This document shows, piece after piece, positions 5,048-5,827 of a stretch of 5,827 nt of DNA; the stretch's first letter is position 1; each line of letters opens with the position of its first letter. Source of the stretch: Hyphomicrobiales bacterium (GTDB taxonomy: Bacteria; Pseudomonadota; Alphaproteobacteria; Rhizobiales; Xanthobacteraceae); the NCBI GenBank assembly GCA_016210825.1, contig JACQTM010000110.1, positions 1-5,827 of the forward strand, given 5' to 3'. A model generated the notes under the pieces. The model had not been told where the DNA came from and ran no database searches. It saw only the letters and a list, made by a program, of their open reading frames with translations. The position numbers were made by a program, and so were the translations under genes.

Positions 5048-5827
5048 GACTTGCCTCCGGACTGGACGAACAGCTCGCGCGCGAGCCGTCTCGCCAAGGC
5101 TGCCGCCGCGAGCCGCCGATAATGCGCTGATGCGGTCGTTGTTCGCATCGGCTGCACTTGCTTCTGCACCAGCTTGTCGAGGCGTTCGAGCGCGTCGTCG
5201 TCAACGGCTTGTCCGACAAACGTACCAGTACCATCCAGCAGGAAAGGCCGCGAGTTTGTTCCCGTCAATGCGACGCGTAACGCCGTGAGTTTCCGGTTGG
5301 CAGTCGTGAGGGCGACAGCAACGCCGGCCAAGGGAAAATCGACCGCCCCGCGGGTGCGGACTTTCGCATAGACCGATGCCGGCGGATTTGGCCGCAAGTG
5401 GACGGCAACCAGCAACTCATCGCGGCCGAGCGTCAGGTACGCGCAGCCATCCTCGGCATAGAGATCGGCAAGTGGAATGCGCCGGCGCCCGTCGGACCCA
5501 ACTATTTCTGCCTCGGCGCCCAGCGCCATCAGCGCCGGCGCGAGATCGCCGCTGAAGGCGGCATGGCAGTGCTGGCCTTGCGGCGCCACATGGCAGACCT
5601 CGCCGCCGAGCTTCAGGCAATATTTGTTGGCGTGCCGCCACCATTCGCTTTGATTGTAATAAAGGCAGCGGGTATCGAGGCACAGATTGCCGCCGACCGT
5701 TCCCAAATTGCGGTGACCGGGTGCGGCGATCGCCCCGGCGGCTTGCGCGAGCGCGCGGTATCGGCTGGCAACGATTGTATTGCGGGCAAGGGCGGCGATG
5801 GTGACACCGGCGCCGACGGTCATGCCG
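5044..5827 (-). CDS. hcrB: 4-hydroxybenzoyl-CoA reductase beta subunit (FAD, [4Fe-4S]), 5'-truncated by the window edge
   Basis: This is the C-terminal four-fifths of the medium subunit (HcrB; HbaD in Rhodopseudomonas) of 4-hydroxybenzoyl-CoA reductase. That enzyme is a molybdenum protein of the xanthine oxidase family which removes the para-hydroxyl to give benzoyl-CoA. The second FAD-binding motif is present (NLGTVGGNLC); the first must lie outside the window. The decisive feature is the extra loop found only in this enzyme, with four Cys encoded near 5667, 5619, 5595 and 5568. Their 16-, 8- and 9-residue spacing matches the [4Fe-4S] ligands Cys122, 138, 146 and 155 remembered for Thauera aromatica HcrB. 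By that numbering about 69 residues are missing. The frame runs through 5826, so the ATG at 5823 is internal (G-M-T-V-GAG). A CO dehydrogenase-type medium subunit is excluded by the loop. Confidence 0.94.
   Translation of the reverse strand, partial: GMTVGAGVTIAALARNTIVASRYRALAQAAGAIAAPGHRNLGTVGGNLCLDTRCLYYNQSEWWRHANKYCLKLGGEVCHVAPQGQHCHAAFSGDLAPALMALGAEAEIVGSDGRRRIPLADLYAEDGCAYLTLGRDELLVAVHLRPNPPASVYAKVRTRGAVDFPLAGVAVALTTANRKLTALRVALTGTNSRPFLLDGTGTFVGQAVDDDALERLDKLVQKQVQPMRTTTASAHYRRLAAAALARRLARELFVQSGGKS
5054..5058 (-). promoter_or_regulatory. Ribosome binding site of the DUF2249 gene
   Basis: On the minus strand GGAGG lies 6 nt before the ATG at 5047, inside the last codons of hcrB. It supports the 4-nt ATGA overlap as the real start. 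Confidence 0.7.

Noticed and set aside
5821..5823. The ATG at 5823 (minus strand) as the start of hcrB.
   Set aside because: The frame continues to the window edge, and about 69 family residues with the first FAD-binding motif are missing, so this Met is internal.

Overview
The window is a piece of an anaerobic aromatic-degradation island. It comes from a GC-rich proteobacterium, most likely an alphaproteobacterium of the Rhodopseudomonas/Magnetospirillum kind, but the sequence does not fix the genus. The two diagnostic genes lie at the edges and are cut by them. On the left (+ strand) is the 3' part of the delta/ATPase subunit of ATP-dependent (class I) benzoyl-CoA reductase (bcrD/badG). On the right (- strand) is the 3' part of the FAD and [4Fe-4S] subunit of 4-hydroxybenzoyl-CoA reductase (hcrB/hbaD).

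Plus strand, 1-3451: bcrD is followed at short spacing by an Alvin-type 2[4Fe-4S] ferredoxin, a hemerythrin (HHE) domain protein, two tandem and distantly similar GNAT acetyltransferases, and an SDR-family dehydrogenase. Spacing is 4-31 nt as far as the second acetyltransferase, so this looks like one operon entering from the left. The start of the SDR gene is unresolved. Its frame has no ordinary start codon near the Rossmann fold, while an ATG at 2716 reaches that fold only if one T is lost from a T7 run.

Minus strand, 5827-3474: hcrB is followed by a 97-aa DUF2249 protein and a polytopic membrane protein resembling heme-copper oxidase subunit I/NnrS-like proteins. Both junctions are 4-nt ATGA stop/start overlaps, so this is a translationally coupled operon entering from the right. 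The two operons converge with only 22 nt between stop codons and no convincing terminator.

Functionally, the ferredoxin is the probable low-potential electron donor for benzoyl-CoA reductase and perhaps also for 4-hydroxybenzoyl-CoA reductase, which removes the para-hydroxyl to give benzoyl-CoA. The accessory genes (hemerythrin, DUF2249, multi-His membrane protein, two acetyltransferases) have no established catalytic step in the pathway. The inference offered here is that they protect or sense for two O2/NO-sensitive iron-sulfur reductases, or regulate the pathway by acetylation. No RNA genes, insertion sequences, CRISPR arrays or sizeable repeats were seen. There is no gene-free stretch over 300 bases.
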